64,000 bases of DNA from Kitasatospora setae KM-6054 (GTDB taxonomy: Bacteria > Actinomycetota > Actinomycetes > Streptomycetales > Streptomycetaceae): the NCBI RefSeq assembly GCF_000269985.1, contig NC_016109.1, positions 2,790,001-2,854,000 on the forward strand, given 5' to 3'. The notes beneath the pieces were generated by a model, which did no database searches, was not told the DNA's origin, and saw only the letters and a program-made list of their open reading frames with translations. Shown piece after piece: positions 54,405 through 63,315 of the stretch. How positions within the stretch are numbered: the stretch's first letter is position 1; the number at the start of each line of letters is the position of its first letter. The position numbers and the translations under genes were made by a program.

Positions 54405-55508
54405 TCAGCTTTCGGTGCGATGGGACTGCCGGGGCGCCCGGGCGCCCCGCCGTTGGACGGGTTTGCGGTCGCCGGACTCCTCGGCCTCCTGCCGGGCGTC
54501 CCAGCGCTCGTACGCATCCACGATGCGGCCGACCAGCTTGTGACGCACCACGTCGGTGCTGGTCAGCACCGAGAAGTGGATGTCCGGCACGTCGACGAGG
54601 ATCTCCTGGACCACCTTGAGGCCGGAGCGGGTGCCGCCCGGCAGGTCGATCTGGCTGGTGTCGCCGGTCACGACCACCCGGGAGTTGAAGCCCAGGCGGG
54701 TCAGGAACATCTTCATCTGCTCGGGCGAGGTGTTCTGCGCCTCGTCCAGGATGATGAAGGCGTCGTTCAGGGTGCGGCCGCGCATGTAGGCGAGCGGCGC
54801 CACCTCGATGGTGCCCGCCGCCATCAGCCGCGGGATCGAGTCGGGGTCCATCATGTCGTGCAGCGCGTCGTAGAGCGGGCGCAGGTACGGGTCGATCTTC
54901 TCGTACAGGGTGCCGGGCAGGAAGCCCAGCCGCTCCCCCGCCTCGACGGCCGGCCGGGTCAGGATGATCCGGTTGACCTCCTTGGCCTGCAGCGCCTGCA
55001 CGGCCTTGGCCATCGCCAGGTAGGTCTTGCCGGTGCCCGCCGGGCCGAGGCCGAAGACGATGGTGTGCTTGTCGATCGCGTCGACGTAGCGCTGCTGGTT
55101 CAGCGTCTTGGGGCGGATGGTGCGGCCCCGGTTGGACAGGATGTTCGCCGTGAACACCTCGGACGGGGCCGGGTGGGCCGGGTCCTCGGCGGCGCTCCTG
55201 AGCATGCTGATGGAGCGCTCCACGGCGTCCTCCGTCAGGGGTTGGCCGGTGCGCAGCACCAGCATCATCTCGGTGAAGAGCTGCTTGACGAGCGCGACGT
55301 CGGCGGGCGTGCCGGTGGCCGTCACCTCGTTTCCGCGGACGTGGATGTCGGCGCCCGGGAAGCCTTCCTCGATCACTCGCAGGAGCGAGTCGGCCGCGCC
55401 CAGCAGGGTGACCATCGGGTGCTTCTCCGGGATGACGATCCGGGTGCTGGTGGACGCCTCGTCGGGGCGCCGCTGTCCGTCGGTGCGGGTCTGCGGTGTG
55501 TCAGTCAT
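54405..55508 (-). CDS. phoH: PhoH-family ATPase
   Basis: 367 residues, ATG 55508. N-terminal KH-like part ([39 protein letters not shown]), then a P-loop ATPase: [22 protein letters not shown] (Walker A), [53 protein letters not shown] (Walker B plus sensor). PhoH/YbeZ proteins are predicted RNA helicase-like partners of YbeY in rRNA processing. The 216-bp gap upstream holds the operon promoter. Confidence 0.95.
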   Translation of the reverse strand: MTDTPQTRTDGQRRPDEASTSTRIVIPEKHPMVTLLGAADSLLRVIEEGFPGADIHVRGNEVTATGTPADVALVKQLFTEMMLVLRTGQPLTEDAVERSISMLRSAAEDPAHPAPSEVFTANILSNRGRTIRPKTLNQQRYVDAIDKHTIVFGLGPAGTGKTYLAMAKAVQALQAKEVNRIILTRPAVEAGERLGFLPGTLYEKIDPYLRPLYDALHDMMDPDSIPRLMAAGTIEVAPLAYMRGRTLNDAFIILDEAQNTSPEQMKMFLTRLGFNSRVVVTGDTSQIDLPGGTRSGLKVVQEILVDVPDIHFSVLTSTDVVRHKLVGRIVDAYERWDARQEAEESGDRKPVQRRGARAPRQSHRTES

Positions 55509-55724
55509 GGGTCGGCGCTGCGGCCTGCCTCATCCCAATCCGTCGTGTCGTGTGGCTCGGGCTCTCCGGGTCACCAGGGTACGCCGCGCGGGTGTCCGCC
55601 GGAGCGGCGCGGCGGCTTCGATGGTGGGCTCTCCCGGCCCGATCCGCGAGCGGTTTTCCCGGGAGCTCCCCCGCCGACCGCGGGCCCGGCCCGCGGTCGG
55701 CGGCCCGGCGCCGGCGGCGCGCGG

Positions 55725-56645
55725 TCAACGGCGCGGCGGGACGGGGATCCTGGCCAGGTCCTCGGCGACCGCGATCTCGCCGCCGAAGTGCTTCGCGGCC
55801 TCGGCGAGGTGGCCGGCCGGGTCGGGGTAGCGCTGCGAGAAGTGGGTGAGCACCAGCGTGCGCACGCCGGCCTCGGCGGCCACCTGGGCGGCCTGCCCGG
55901 CGGTCAGGTGGCCGTGCTCCTCGGCGAGCCCGGCGTCCCGGTCGAGGAAGGTCGCCTCGATCACCAGCAGGTCGGCGCCGGCGGCGAGTTCGTGGACCCC
56001 GTCGCAGAGCCGGGTGTCCATCACGAAGGCGAACCGCTGGCCCGGCCGGACCTCGCCGACCTGCTCGGCGGTGACCGTCCGCCCGTCGTCCAGGGTGACC
56101 CGGCCCTCGCGCTGCAGCACGCCCACGGCGGGCCCGCGCAGGCCGAGTTCGCGCAGCTTCTCGGGCCGCAGCCGGAACCCGTCCGGTTCGGTGAGCCGGT
56201 AGCCGAACGACTCCACCGGGTGCGAGAGCCGGGCCGCGGCCAGCGCGAACGGGGCGCCCGGGGCCGGCAGCGGGCCGGGGGCGGTGATCGGGCGCTCCCG
56301 GATCTCGGCGGTCGCGTGGTAGGCGCTGGCGTGCCGCAGCCGGTCGAAGTACACCTGCCCGGAGGCCGGGTAGTAGGCGTCCACCGGGTGCGGCACCCGG
56401 TCCAGGTTGATCCGCTGCACCACGCCGGGCAGGCCCAGGCAGTGGTCGCCGTGGAAGTGCGAGAGCGCGATCCGGGTGATCCCGGTGGCGCTCACCCCGG
56501 CGTGCAGCATCTGCCGCTGGGTGCCCTCCCCCGGGTCGAACAGCAGCCCCTCGCCGTCCCAGCGCAGCAGGTACCCGTTGTGGTTCCGGTGCCGGGTCGG
56601 CACCTGGCTGGCGGTGCCCAGGACGACGAGCTCACGCTGCGACAA
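55725..56645 (-). CDS. rnz: Ribonuclease Z-like metallo-beta-lactamase
   Basis: 306 residues. Begins with TTG 56645, 3 nt after the HIT gene stop; no better start is available, so initiation probably depends on coupling. Metal ligands HFHGDH (His63, His65, Asp67, His68), [10 protein letters not shown] (Asp), and LTHFSQRY near the C-terminus are those of tRNase Z, which trims 3' tails of tRNA precursors. The tRNA genes of this organism without encoded CCA would need such an enzyme. Family length normal. Confidence 0.92.
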   Translation of the reverse strand: MSQRELVVLGTASQVPTRHRNHNGYLLRWDGEGLLFDPGEGTQRQMLHAGVSATGITRIALSHFHGDHCLGLPGVVQRINLDRVPHPVDAYYPASGQVYFDRLRHASAYHATAEIRERPITAPGPLPAPGAPFALAAARLSHPVESFGYRLTEPDGFRLRPEKLRELGLRGPAVGVLQREGRVTLDDGRTVTAEQVGEVRPGQRFAFVMDTRLCDGVHELAAGADLLVIEATFLDRDAGLAEEHGHLTAGQAAQVAAEAGVRTLVLTHFSQRYPDPAGHLAEAAKHFGGEIAVAEDLARIPVPPRR

Positions 56646-56648
56646 CGC

Positions 56649-57002
56649 TCAGACCAGCCCCTCGGTGAGCGGCTTGCCGCCCAGCACGTGCACGTGCGCG
56701 TGGAACACCGTCTGCCCGGCCTCCGCGCCGGTGTTGAAGATCAGCCGGTACGCCGCCAGGCCCTCGCCGGCCGCCGCGGCGCCCGCCTCGGTGAGCAGTT
56801 CGGCCGCGGTGCCCGGTTCGGCGGCGGCGAGTTCGGCCGCGTCGGCGTGGTGCGTCCGCGGGACGACCAGCAGGTGGGTGGGGGCCTGCGGGCTGATGTC
56901 CCGGAAGGTCAGGGTCCGTTCGGTCTCGCGCACCACGGTCGCCGGGATGTCCCCCGACACGATCTTGCAGAACACACAGTCCGCCTGCGGCTCGCCGACC
57001 AT
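56649..57002 (-). CDS. HIT-family nucleotide-binding protein
   Basis: 117 residues from ATG 57002 (MVGEPQADCVFCKIVSGDIPAT); GTG 57041 would add 13 residues unlike the family. The histidine triad is HAHVHVL (His101, His103, His105), with FRDISPQAPTHLLVVPR and the CVFC N-terminal motif. HIT proteins hydrolyse nucleoside phosphoramidates. Followed by rnz after 3 nt; the two are one transcription unit. Confidence 0.93.
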   Translation of the reverse strand: MVGEPQADCVFCKIVSGDIPATVVRETERTLTFRDISPQAPTHLLVVPRTHHADAAELAAAEPGTAAELLTEAGAAAAGEGLAAYRLIFNTGAEAGQTVFHAHVHVLGGKPLTEGLV

Positions 57003-57054
57003 CTCCCGCGTCCTCTCCTGGTTCACCGTCACTGGTGCCACGACCTTACCGCCG

Positions 57055-57480
57055 TCAGCGGACCACGATCCGGTAGGTCCGGCGTTCGCGGAAGTTGTCG
57101 AGGGAACCGCCGCAGTCCGCCTGGCAGTTGTCGACCGTCAGCTCGGTGGTGCCGCGGCCCTCGGCCCGGAACACCAGGTAGAGCTCCCCGGCGTAGCCGG
57201 CCAGGGCGGGGTCGCCGTGGGTCCGGTCGATCCCGGTGAAGACCACCACCGCCGGGTCGGGCGGGGGCTGCGCCGGCCGGTGGTACATCCCCGGGTCCAC
57301 CGAGAGCGACCAGTGCAGCGAGAACACCTGGCCGCTCCGGACCGCGATCACCGGGGTGTCCGAGGCGAACACCCGCCCGTGGTTGGCCTGCCAGCGCGGC
57401 CCCCAGACCGGCACCGCCAGCACCAGCGCCAGCACCGCCGCCCAGAGGGCCTCGCCCCTCACCGTCCGCCGCACCCTCAC
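57055..57480 (-). CDS. Unknown exported protein, last gene of the WXG cassette
   Basis: 141 residues, GTG 57480 overlapping the previous stop (GTGA). A basic start and one hydrophobic helix (ALWAAVLALVLAVPVWG, about 11-27) act as signal or anchor; the remaining 110 residues look like a beta-sandwich (VIAVRSGQVFSLHWSLSVDPG, AVVVFTGIDRTHGD, GELYLVFRAEGRGTTELTVDNCQADCGG, ERRTYRIVVR) with one Cys pair. No family recognised. It may be an immunity or surface component of the cassette. Confidence 0.7.
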   Translation of the reverse strand: MRVRRTVRGEALWAAVLALVLAVPVWGPRWQANHGRVFASDTPVIAVRSGQVFSLHWSLSVDPGMYHRPAQPPPDPAVVVFTGIDRTHGDPALAGYAGELYLVFRAEGRGTTELTVDNCQADCGGSLDNFRERRTYRIVVR

Positions 57481-57872
57481 GCGCGACGGCTCACGTGGCG
57501 CGCTTCGAGCAGCGCGGCGACCGCGGCCAGCCAGTCGGCGACCAACTCCCCGGCGGCCACGTCGTCGGGGTCGAGCACCGAGCCGGCCGCGTGCAGCCAG
57601 TCGTCGGCGAGGTCGGCCGCGCCGGGGCCGACCAGCGGCTCCGGCAGTCCGGCGGCGGCCCGCAGCCCGGCGGCCCGGACCACCTCCGAGAGGAAGGCGA
57701 CGGCGTGCGGGGGCACCTCGCACTCCTCGGCCGCGAGCGCGGCGGCCACCGCGCCGTCGGCGAACAGCGCGCGCCGGCGCGGGCCGTCCAGGGGCAGGCC
57801 GAAGCGCAGCAGCGCGGGCACGTCCAGGGCGGCGAGTTCGGCGTCGGTCCGGCCGGGCGGAGGGCTGGTCAT
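57477..57872 (-). CDS. Unknown acidic helical protein, possible immunity factor
   Basis: 131 residues, ATG 57872, 41 nt after the large WXG/peptidase gene and overlapping the next gene by GTGA. Almost all helical, Ala/Leu/Asp/Glu-rich (TDAELAALDVPALLRFGLPLDGPRRRALFADGAVAAALAAEE, AFLSEVVRAAGLRAAAGLPEP, LDPDDVAAGELVADWLAAVAALLEARHVSRRA). No signal peptide. Small, acidic, directly downstream of a putative toxin-like protein: the usual place of an immunity gene, but this is inference only. It resembles SUKH-neighbour actinomycete proteins in size, not in motif. Confidence 0.7.
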   Translation of the reverse strand: MTSPPPGRTDAELAALDVPALLRFGLPLDGPRRRALFADGAVAAALAAEECEVPPHAVAFLSEVVRAAGLRAAAGLPEPLVGPGAADLADDWLHAAGSVLDPDDVAAGELVADWLAAVAALLEARHVSRRA

Positions 57873-57913
57873 GATGGGGACTCTCTGTTCACTCGGGGCG
57901 TTCGCCTGAGTGG

Positions 57914-59470
57914 TCACTTGGGGAGGCGGACGCTGGTGGCGGTGTTCATCGAGGGCGGCTGGTCGAGCGCGTTGTCCATCCGGTTGTCGACGAAGTCGTC
58001 CTCCGTGATCCAGACGGTGTAGCCCCACGGGTTGTAGACCTGGAGCTTGTCGCCGTCGTGCCCGATGATCATCAGCGCGTGCCCGTTCTCGCCGCCCCGG
58101 ATGGTCACGGGGACGGGCTTGCCCTCGTCCACGGCCTTCTCCACGTCGACCAGCACGTCCCGCCGCTCGTCCTGGCCGCCGAGCGGGACGTCGCGGTAGT
58201 CGGTGCCGGTGCGGCTGCCGACCTCCGCGCTCACCACGTCCCGGGACTGGTCGTCGCTCAGGCCCTCCTTGCCGATCAGCGGCAGGTCCTGGTACCACTG
58301 CCGGCTGCCGTCGTAGACCCGGTTCTGCTCGGCCCTGAACCGCTCGGCGAAGGCGGCCGGGCTCTCGTGCGCCGGGTCGCCGGGGCGGCCGCCGGTGGTC
58401 AGCTGGAACGCGTACACCGGGTCGACCACGGCCCGGGCGGTCACGGTGGAGGCCGCCACGCAGGTGTTGCCGTCCTGGGCCCACTTGGCGCCCATGAAGT
58501 TCTGCGTCTCCAGGTGGTCGATGCCGGTGCGGGGCGACGGGTCGTGCCGGGTCGGGTTCAGGTGCCGGTCGAGCCAGGCCCGGTCGGTGGCGTGCTCGTG
58601 GATCCGGGCGTCGAACGCGGCGACCTCGTCCACGCTGTGGCCGGCGGCGAGCGCCTTCAGCAGGTAGGCGCGCTCGTCGGGGGACCGGGCGCCGGCCAGC
58701 AGGGCGTTCAGCCGCCGCCGGTCCTCGGGGGCGAGGCGTTCGAGGAACTGGCCGGCCCGGGTGGCGTCGGTCGCGCTGAGGATCCGGTTCAGGTCGGCGA
58801 AGCCGGCGGCGTCGGTGAGCACCAGCCGGTCGGCGGCGCTCAGGCCGCCGCCCTTCAGCCGGGCGGCCTCGGCCTGGGCGGCGAGCCGGTTGAGTTCGGC
58901 GGCGGCGCGGTGGCCGGCCTCCTCGGCGTGCGTGGCGGCGGTCAGCATCAGGCCGATCGCGTACCTGGCCTCGGCCTTGGCCTCGTGCATCTTGTCGTCG
59001 TCCCAGTCGACCGGGTCGGGCAGGCCGCCGATGGTGGTGATCTCCGCCAGCAGGGCGGTGGCCCGGGACAGCGGGCCGCCGGCCTGGGCGTGGGTGGCCT
59101 GGGCCTGGGCCAGCACGTCGCAGAGCTCGACCAGGACGCGGCCGGCCCGGGTGAAGTCCTCGGTCATCCGGTCCAGGTCGTGCGCGGCGGCGGTGACGGC
59201 CTCGACGGCCTTCTCGCCGACCTGCCCGGTCCAGACGTCCGGGAGCCGGCTCCGGGCGACGTCGGCGACCTCGGCCCGGACGCTGTCGACCTGCCCGGAC
59301 ATCGCGGCGAAGTCCCGGCCGAGCCGGTCGATCGTGCCGGGCACGCCCGCGGGCCCGGACAGCCGGACGGCGTCGCGGACCGCGTCGCGCAGGGCCCCGG
59401 CGCCCCACATGCCGTGGGCGCGCTCGATGGCGCGGCTGAGCTTCTCGACCTGCTCGCGTTGCGTCGACAT
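57914..59470 (-). CDS. WXG-type N-terminal domain fused to papain-like cysteine peptidase domain
   Basis: 518 residues, ATG 59470. The first about 210 residues are helical hairpins like ESX/WXG proteins, with W80-T-G82 as a WXG turn (RSRLPDVWTGQVGEKAVEAV). The middle (210-300) is helical with LAPEDRRRLNALLAGARSPDERAYLLKAL. From about 315 a C39-like papain fold begins: DGNTCVAASTVTARAVVDP (Cys337), NGHALMIIGHDGDKLQVYNPWGYTVWI (His464, Asn480), giving a complete Cys-His-Asn triad. No signal peptide, as expected for a type VII substrate. A WXG100-like gene lies 106 bp upstream and two small unknown genes follow. Secreted peptidase effector or toxin is the best guess; no T7SS core (eccC) gene is nearby. 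Confidence 0.78.
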   Translation of the reverse strand: MSTQREQVEKLSRAIERAHGMWGAGALRDAVRDAVRLSGPAGVPGTIDRLGRDFAAMSGQVDSVRAEVADVARSRLPDVWTGQVGEKAVEAVTAAAHDLDRMTEDFTRAGRVLVELCDVLAQAQATHAQAGGPLSRATALLAEITTIGGLPDPVDWDDDKMHEAKAEARYAIGLMLTAATHAEEAGHRAAAELNRLAAQAEAARLKGGGLSAADRLVLTDAAGFADLNRILSATDATRAGQFLERLAPEDRRRLNALLAGARSPDERAYLLKALAAGHSVDEVAAFDARIHEHATDRAWLDRHLNPTRHDPSPRTGIDHLETQNFMGAKWAQDGNTCVAASTVTARAVVDPVYAFQLTTGGRPGDPAHESPAAFAERFRAEQNRVYDGSRQWYQDLPLIGKEGLSDDQSRDVVSAEVGSRTGTDYRDVPLGGQDERRDVLVDVEKAVDEGKPVPVTIRGGENGHALMIIGHDGDKLQVYNPWGYTVWITEDDFVDNRMDNALDQPPSMNTATSVRLPK

Positions 59471-59576
59471 CGCCGTGCTGACTCCCCTTCAGCCGTGCCG
59501 GACGGTCCCCTCCCCACGCGGACCCACGCGGATCCGAGCGGACCCACACGAGCCCGCACCGACCCGCGCGGGCGGC

Positions 59577-59885
59577 TCAGCCCGGCGACCAGGCGGCCGC
59601 GCCGGCCAGCCCGTCGTCGGCGCTGCGGTAGTTCTCCGCGCTGAGCCGCACCTTCTCGGCGAGTTCGCGCAGCGCCTGGACGTCCAGGCGCCACTCGTCC
59701 AGCCAGGAGGTGAAGAAGTTCCCGGCGGCCTCGGGGACGCCGTAGTCGCCGAAGTAGTCCCGGCTGAAGTCGGGCGGGCCGCTGAACCGGCCGCCGGCCG
59801 ACTCCAGGTCGTCCCCGGCCCGGTCCAGTTTCCGGCCGCACTCCTCCAGCGCCTCGTGGTCCACGCTGAAATCCGGTGTCCCCAA
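59577..59885 (-). CDS. WXG100-like small helical protein
   Basis: 102 residues from TTG 59885 behind GGGGGGAG (GTG 59906 is an alternative adding seven residues). Helical hairpin composition with FSVDHEALEECGRKLDRAGDDLESAGGRFSG and a second helix FFTSWLDEWRLDVQALRELAEKVRLSAENYRSADDGLAG; size and pattern fit ESX/WXG100 type VII targets though the exact W-x-G turn is not present. Likely co-secreted adaptor of the downstream WXG/peptidase protein. First gene of the four-gene cassette. Confidence 0.68.
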   Translation of the reverse strand: MGTPDFSVDHEALEECGRKLDRAGDDLESAGGRFSGPPDFSRDYFGDYGVPEAAGNFFTSWLDEWRLDVQALRELAEKVRLSAENYRSADDGLAGAAAWSPG

Positions 59886-60001
59886 CGCTCCCCCCTCGGC
59901 CGTCACTGCGTGCACCCTAGCGACAACAGGGCGGCACCGAAAGGACACGACGGGAAACCGGCCACCCGTCGGGCGGCCGGTCGTTCGCAAACGGTTGAGC
60001 T

Positions 60002-60021
60002 CCCGGGGTCAAGACCCCGGG
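60002..60021 (-). terminator. Terminator of the tricorn gene
   Basis: Perfect 9-bp stem CCCGGGGTC-AA-GACCCCGGG, 3 bp past the tricorn stop codon and before the WXG cassette promoter. Confidence 0.7.
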
Positions 60022-60024
60022 CCG

Positions 60025-63000
60025 TCACTCCAGCGGGGGCGCGGTCCTCGCCGGGGTCCGCTCCAGCGACTCCAGCGCCAGCCGGACGGCGGTCTCCAGT
60101 TGCGGGTCCCGCCCGGCCGCCCAGTCCTGCGGGGCGATCGGGACCTCGACGTCGGGGGTGACGCCGCGGTTCTCCAGGTGCCAGCCGTAGCCCTCCACCC
60201 AGTACGAGTACTTGGGCTGGGTCACCAGCGTCCCGTCGACCAGCGTGTACGCGCTGTCGATGCCGATCACGCCGCCCCAGGTGCGGGTGCCGACCACCGG
60301 GCCGATGCCGAGCGCCTGGATCGCGGCGTTGACGATGTCGCCGTCGGAGCCGGAGAACTCGTTGGCGAGCGCGACCACCGGGCCGCGCGGGGCGTCGCCG
60401 GGGTACGGGTCGGGGCGGGCCAGGTCGCGGCCGTGGTTCCAGCCGACGATCCGGCGGGCCAGTTTCTCGACGATCAGCTGCGAGGTGTGGCCGCCGCGGT
60501 TCTCCCGCAGGTCGATCACCAGGCCCTCCAGCGACATCTCGAACCGCAGGTCGCGGTGGAGCTGCGCCCAGCCGGCGCTCTGCATGTCGGGCACGTGCAG
60601 GTAGCCGAGCCGGCCGCCGGACAGCTCGCGGACGGCGGCCCGCCGTCCGGCCACCCAGTCGTGGTAGCGCAGCGCCTCCTCGTCGTCGAGCGGCACCACG
60701 ACGGGGTGCCGCTCGGCGCCGTCCGCGCCCCGGACGGTCAGCTCGACCGGGTGGTCCGCGGTGCCGGCCAGCAGCGGGGCGGGGCCGGTGACCGGGTCGA
60801 CCGGGCGGCCGTTGACCGCCAGCAGCGCGTCGCCGGGGCGGACCGCCGCGCCGGGCGCGGCCAGCGGGGAGCGGGCCCGCGGGTCGGAGGACTCGCCGGG
60901 CAGCACCCGGGCCACCCGCCAGACCTCGCCGTCGCGCACCAGGTCGGCGCCGAGCAGGCCCTGTCGCCGGGCGGCCTCGGTGCCGCGGCCGGGCGGCAGC
61001 ACGTAGGCGTGCGAGGTGCCGAGCTCGCCGACCGTCTCCCAGAGCAGGTCGACCAGGTCGGAGTGGCTGCCGGCCCGGTCGACCAGCGGCCGGTAGCGCT
61101 CCAGCACGCCGGCCCAGTCGACGCCGTTCAGGTCGGCCCGCCAGAAGTTGTCCCGCATCAGGCGGCCGTTCTCGTCGAACATCTGCCGCCACTCGGCGGC
61201 CGGGTCGACGGTGACCCGGATCCGCTCCAGGTCGACGTCCGCCTCCTCGTCCTCGGCGGCCTTCTGGTCGGCGGGGACGATCCGCAGCGAGCCGCCGTCC
61301 AGCACGGCCAGCCGGGCGCCGTCCCCGCTGACCGCGAACGCGTCGACGCCGGAGAGCAGTTCCTCGGCCCGGCGCTTGCCCAGGTCGAACCGCTCCAGCG
61401 CGGTGCGGGCCGGCTCGTCGTCCAACGAGGCGGCGCTGTCGCCGAGTTCACCGCTGAACGGGTACCTGGTCCACAGCACCCCGTCCTTCGCGGCCCGCAG
61501 CACCCCGAACCGGCCCGCCTCCACCGGGAACGGCACGATCCGGTCCGCGAGGCCCTCCAGGTCGACCCGGGTGACCGGCACCGCGGCGGCCTCCTTCTCG
61601 CCGTCCTTGGCGTCGTCCTCCTCGCCGCCGACCGGCCGGCCGGCCCGCCGCGGGCCGAACGGCGACGGGGTGTCGGCGGCCAGCGTCAGCAGGTACGGGC
61701 GGGTGCCGCCGGGGAACGACAGGTCGAAGGCGTGCTGGTCGTACACCGGGTCGAAGGTCCGCACCGAGAGGAACGCCAGGTGCGCGCCGTCCGCGGTGAA
61801 GGCCGGCGAGTAGTCGTGGAAGCGCTGCGGGGTGGCCTCGCTGACGGTGCGCGAGGTCAGGTCGGCCAGCATGATCTGGCGCAGCGACCACGGGCCGAGC
61901 ACCGGCTGCGACCAGGCCAGCCACGCCGAGTCGGGGCTGAACACCAGCCCGCTGACCTCGCCGTCGCCGCTGCGCGCCAGCTCGTTGACCGCGCCGTCGC
62001 TGAGCGCCACCAGCAGCACCCGGCCGTCGTGCGCGGCCACCGCGAGCTGCTTGCCGTCCGGCGAGGCCACCAGCGCGCGGACCCGGCCGAGCCGCCCGGC
62101 CGCCAGCCGCCGCCGCTCCGCGCCGAGCACCGCCGGGGCGTACTCCAGCGCGTCGTCGCCGTCGGCGTCGGTGACCCAGACCGCGCCCTGCGCGCCGTCC
62201 TCGCCCGGGACGACCCGGGCCAGCCGGTTCCGCACCCCGGGCGTCTCGTCCAGCACCCGGGCCGGGCCGTCCCGGTGGGTCAGCCAGTGCACGGTGCCGC
62301 GGACCACCACGGCGGCGGCCCGGCCGGTGCGGTCCGGGGCGGCGGTCTCGACCTGTCCGGCGGCGGGCGTCGGGTGCGGGTGGCGCCGGGTCCGCGGCCC
62401 GGCCGGGGCGACGTCCAGCGGGCGCGGCGCGGCGCCGTCCAGGTCGTCCAGCAGCCAGAGCCGGCCGGCCCGCTGCCAGACCACCCGGGTGCCGTCGGTG
62501 GCGGCCTGCCGGTCGTAGAAGCCGTCCCCGGCGGGGCTGTGCGCCCGCAGGTCGGAGCCGTCCGGGAGGCTGGAGTACAGCCGTCCGGTGCCCTCGTGGT
62601 CGGACAGGAACGCGATCCGGTCGCCGACCCACATCGGGCACTCCAGCTGCCCGTCCAGGCCGGCGTGCAGGGGTTCGAACCCGGCCGCGCCGATCCACAG
62701 CCGCCCGGCCCGGCCGCCCCGGTAGCGCTTCCAGTGCGCGGCCTCCCGGTTGTGGGTGCCGAGCAGCACCCGCCCGCCGCTCGCGCCCTCCGGCACCGGC
62801 TCGAAGGCCAGCGCGCCGATCGGCCCGTACGGCAGCCGCTCCGGCTCCCCGCCGTCCAGCGGCAGCGCGAACGCCCAGGTCCGGCGGATCGTCTCCTGCC
62901 CGGCGGCGGTGATCGCGACCGGCCGCCCGTCGGCGGTCCAGCCGACCAGCGCGGTGAACGGGCTGCCCCAGTACGTCAGCCGCCGGGCGGGGCCGCCCTC

Positions 63001-63228
63001 GACCGCCCCGACGTGCACCTCCGGCGCGCCGTCCCGGGTCGAGGTCCACGCCAGCGACCGCCCGTCCGGCGAGAACCGCGGTGTCGCCACGGGCGCCCGG
63101 TCGGCCGTCAACCGCCAGGCCCGGCCGCCCTCCAGCGGCGCCAGCCAGACGTCGTCCTCGGCGACGAAGGCCACGACGTCGCCATGCAGGTGGGGGTGGC
63201 GCAGGTAGCCGCGCGTCGATTCCGTCAT
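60025..63228 (-). CDS. Tricorn protease homolog (S41 family)
   Basis: 1,067 residues, ATG 63228. N-terminal six- and seven-bladed beta-propellers (repeats such as ATPRFSPDGRSLAWTSTRDGAPEVHVG and LVFSPDSAWLAWSQPVLG), then a core domain, PDZ (VRPGDALLAVNGRPVDPVTG) and S41 peptidase domain with His740 (ELGTSHAYVLPPG) and nucleophile Ser961 (NEFSGSDGDI), matching H746 and S965 of archaeal tricorn. It processes peptides left by the proteasome. Cytoplasmic. Monocistronic. Confidence 0.96.
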   Translation of the reverse strand: MTESTRGYLRHPHLHGDVVAFVAEDDVWLAPLEGGRAWRLTADRAPVATPRFSPDGRSLAWTSTRDGAPEVHVGAVEGGPARRLTYWGSPFTALVGWTADGRPVAITAAGQETIRRTWAFALPLDGGEPERLPYGPIGALAFEPVPEGASGGRVLLGTHNREAAHWKRYRGGRAGRLWIGAAGFEPLHAGLDGQLECPMWVGDRIAFLSDHEGTGRLYSSLPDGSDLRAHSPAGDGFYDRQAATDGTRVVWQRAGRLWLLDDLDGAAPRPLDVAPAGPRTRRHPHPTPAAGQVETAAPDRTGRAAAVVVRGTVHWLTHRDGPARVLDETPGVRNRLARVVPGEDGAQGAVWVTDADGDDALEYAPAVLGAERRRLAAGRLGRVRALVASPDGKQLAVAAHDGRVLLVALSDGAVNELARSGDGEVSGLVFSPDSAWLAWSQPVLGPWSLRQIMLADLTSRTVSEATPQRFHDYSPAFTADGAHLAFLSVRTFDPVYDQHAFDLSFPGGTRPYLLTLAADTPSPFGPRRAGRPVGGEEDDAKDGEKEAAAVPVTRVDLEGLADRIVPFPVEAGRFGVLRAAKDGVLWTRYPFSGELGDSAASLDDEPARTALERFDLGKRRAEELLSGVDAFAVSGDGARLAVLDGGSLRIVPADQKAAEDEEADVDLERIRVTVDPAAEWRQMFDENGRLMRDNFWRADLNGVDWAGVLERYRPLVDRAGSHSDLVDLLWETVGELGTSHAYVLPPGRGTEAARRQGLLGADLVRDGEVWRVARVLPGESSDPRARSPLAAPGAAVRPGDALLAVNGRPVDPVTGPAPLLAGTADHPVELTVRGADGAERHPVVVPLDDEEALRYHDWVAGRRAAVRELSGGRLGYLHVPDMQSAGWAQLHRDLRFEMSLEGLVIDLRENRGGHTSQLIVEKLARRIVGWNHGRDLARPDPYPGDAPRGPVVALANEFSGSDGDIVNAAIQALGIGPVVGTRTWGGVIGIDSAYTLVDGTLVTQPKYSYWVEGYGWHLENRGVTPDVEVPIAPQDWAAGRDPQLETAVRLALESLERTPARTAPPLE

Positions 63229-63315
63229 CCTGCCACCCTAGGGCGCCCGGCTCACCGAACGTCAGAGGTTGCGGGACCACGCGGTTGCCGGTTCCGGAAC
63301 CCCGGCCCCGCGGAC

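Noticed and set aside
56649..57041. GTG 57041 as start of the HIT gene
   Set aside because: The 13 extra residues are not found in typical HIT proteins, which begin close to the C-x-x-C motif; ATG 57002 is preferred.
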